Of a stretch of 64,000 nucleotides of DNA, positions 63,924 through 64,000 are shown piece by piece; position 1 is the first letter of the stretch, and each line of letters opens with the position of its first letter. Source of the DNA: Apostichopus japonicus. Its lineage: Eukaryota > Echinodermata > Holothuroidea > Aspidochirotida > Stichopodidae. Where the stretch lies: the NCBI RefSeq assembly GCF_037975245.1, contig NC_092574.1, positions 10,687,213 to 10,751,212 on the forward strand, written 5' to 3'. Both the position numbers and the translations under genes were made by a program. The notes beneath the pieces were generated by a model, which ran no database searches, was not told the DNA's origin, and saw only the letters and a program-made list of their open reading frames with translations.

Positions 63924-64000
63924 GAGCCTGTCCCATATGATTTCACCCCATTTAGCCCAGAAGGTTTGACCCCTTAAAGTTACTTAGACCATCTAGGTCA
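63924..64000 (+). mobile_element. Terminus of a second copy of the 4.1-kb element, cut by window end
   Basis: AGCCTGTCCCATATGATTTC and the following ~60 bp are nearly identical to the outer end of the left arm at 43609, including CCCATTTAGCCCAGAAGG and AAAGTTACTTAGACCATC. Immediately outside, TTAGTCTGGG resembles the flank of the right arm at 47686 (TTAGTCTGAG read on the minus strand), so the true terminus may lie a few bases further out. Confidence 0.85.

Noticed and set aside
63596-63977. Overlapping open frames on both strands near the window end
   Set aside because: They cross a polypyrimidine tract and run into the element terminus at 63924. No conserved motif is seen.

Overview
This window reads as non-coding, repeat-dominated nuclear DNA from an animal, most likely a marine invertebrate. 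It is AT-rich, has introns with GT-AG boundaries, a tRNA-derived SINE whose tail resembles those of marine deuterostome SINEs, many poly-G/poly-C tracts inside short mobile elements, and foldback elements built like the sea urchin TU and Drosophila FB elements. An echinoderm or another marine deuterostome is my best guess. This is an inference, not a sequence match. I see no bacterial genes, operons, rRNA genes or CRISPR array. Almost every open frame longer than 60 codons is an accident of tandem repeats or low-complexity sequence.

Layout. Positions 1-26935 are one continuous satellite array. Its ~382-bp unit is an imperfect dimer of ~190-bp halves, carries locally amplified 74-bp sub-repeats and longer duplicated blocks, and decays at its right edge; the left edge lies outside the window. 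Positions 26936-31500 are mostly featureless, apart from two perfect hairpins near 29.2-29.35 kb. Positions 31540-37740 hold a second, unrelated array with a 182-bp core unit, longer diverged units at both edges and a non-repeat insertion at 36.5-36.8 kb.

Positions 37777-40449 (minus strand) hold the only convincing protein-coding remains: the 3' part of a tyrosine-recombinase-like gene. Four exons join in phase 1. The first carries the LGH(x8)Y motif, and the last is cut by a TAG where I expect a conserved Trp. Immediately upstream of it, 40502-49313 is bounded by ~600-bp inverted repeats and contains a second inverted-repeat element (43609-47686) with arms made of ~145-bp tandem repeats. 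A further terminus of that inner element begins at 63924 and runs off the window.

Positions 49314-64000 are a mosaic of small mobile elements: two MITE-like elements (50.2-50.7 and 50.87-51.25 kb), a recurrent 13-bp motif (50.1-52.2 kb), and three foldback elements with short-repeat arms (54.4-56.2, 58.3-59.3 and 60.9-61.4 kb; two have 8-10 bp flanking direct repeats). There is also a SINE inside the first foldback, a ~110-bp minisatellite at 59.4-59.9 kb and a hammerhead-like core at 62.74 kb. Nothing suggests genes cooperating in a pathway. The biology here is repeat amplification and transposition next to a decaying or domesticated recombinase gene.
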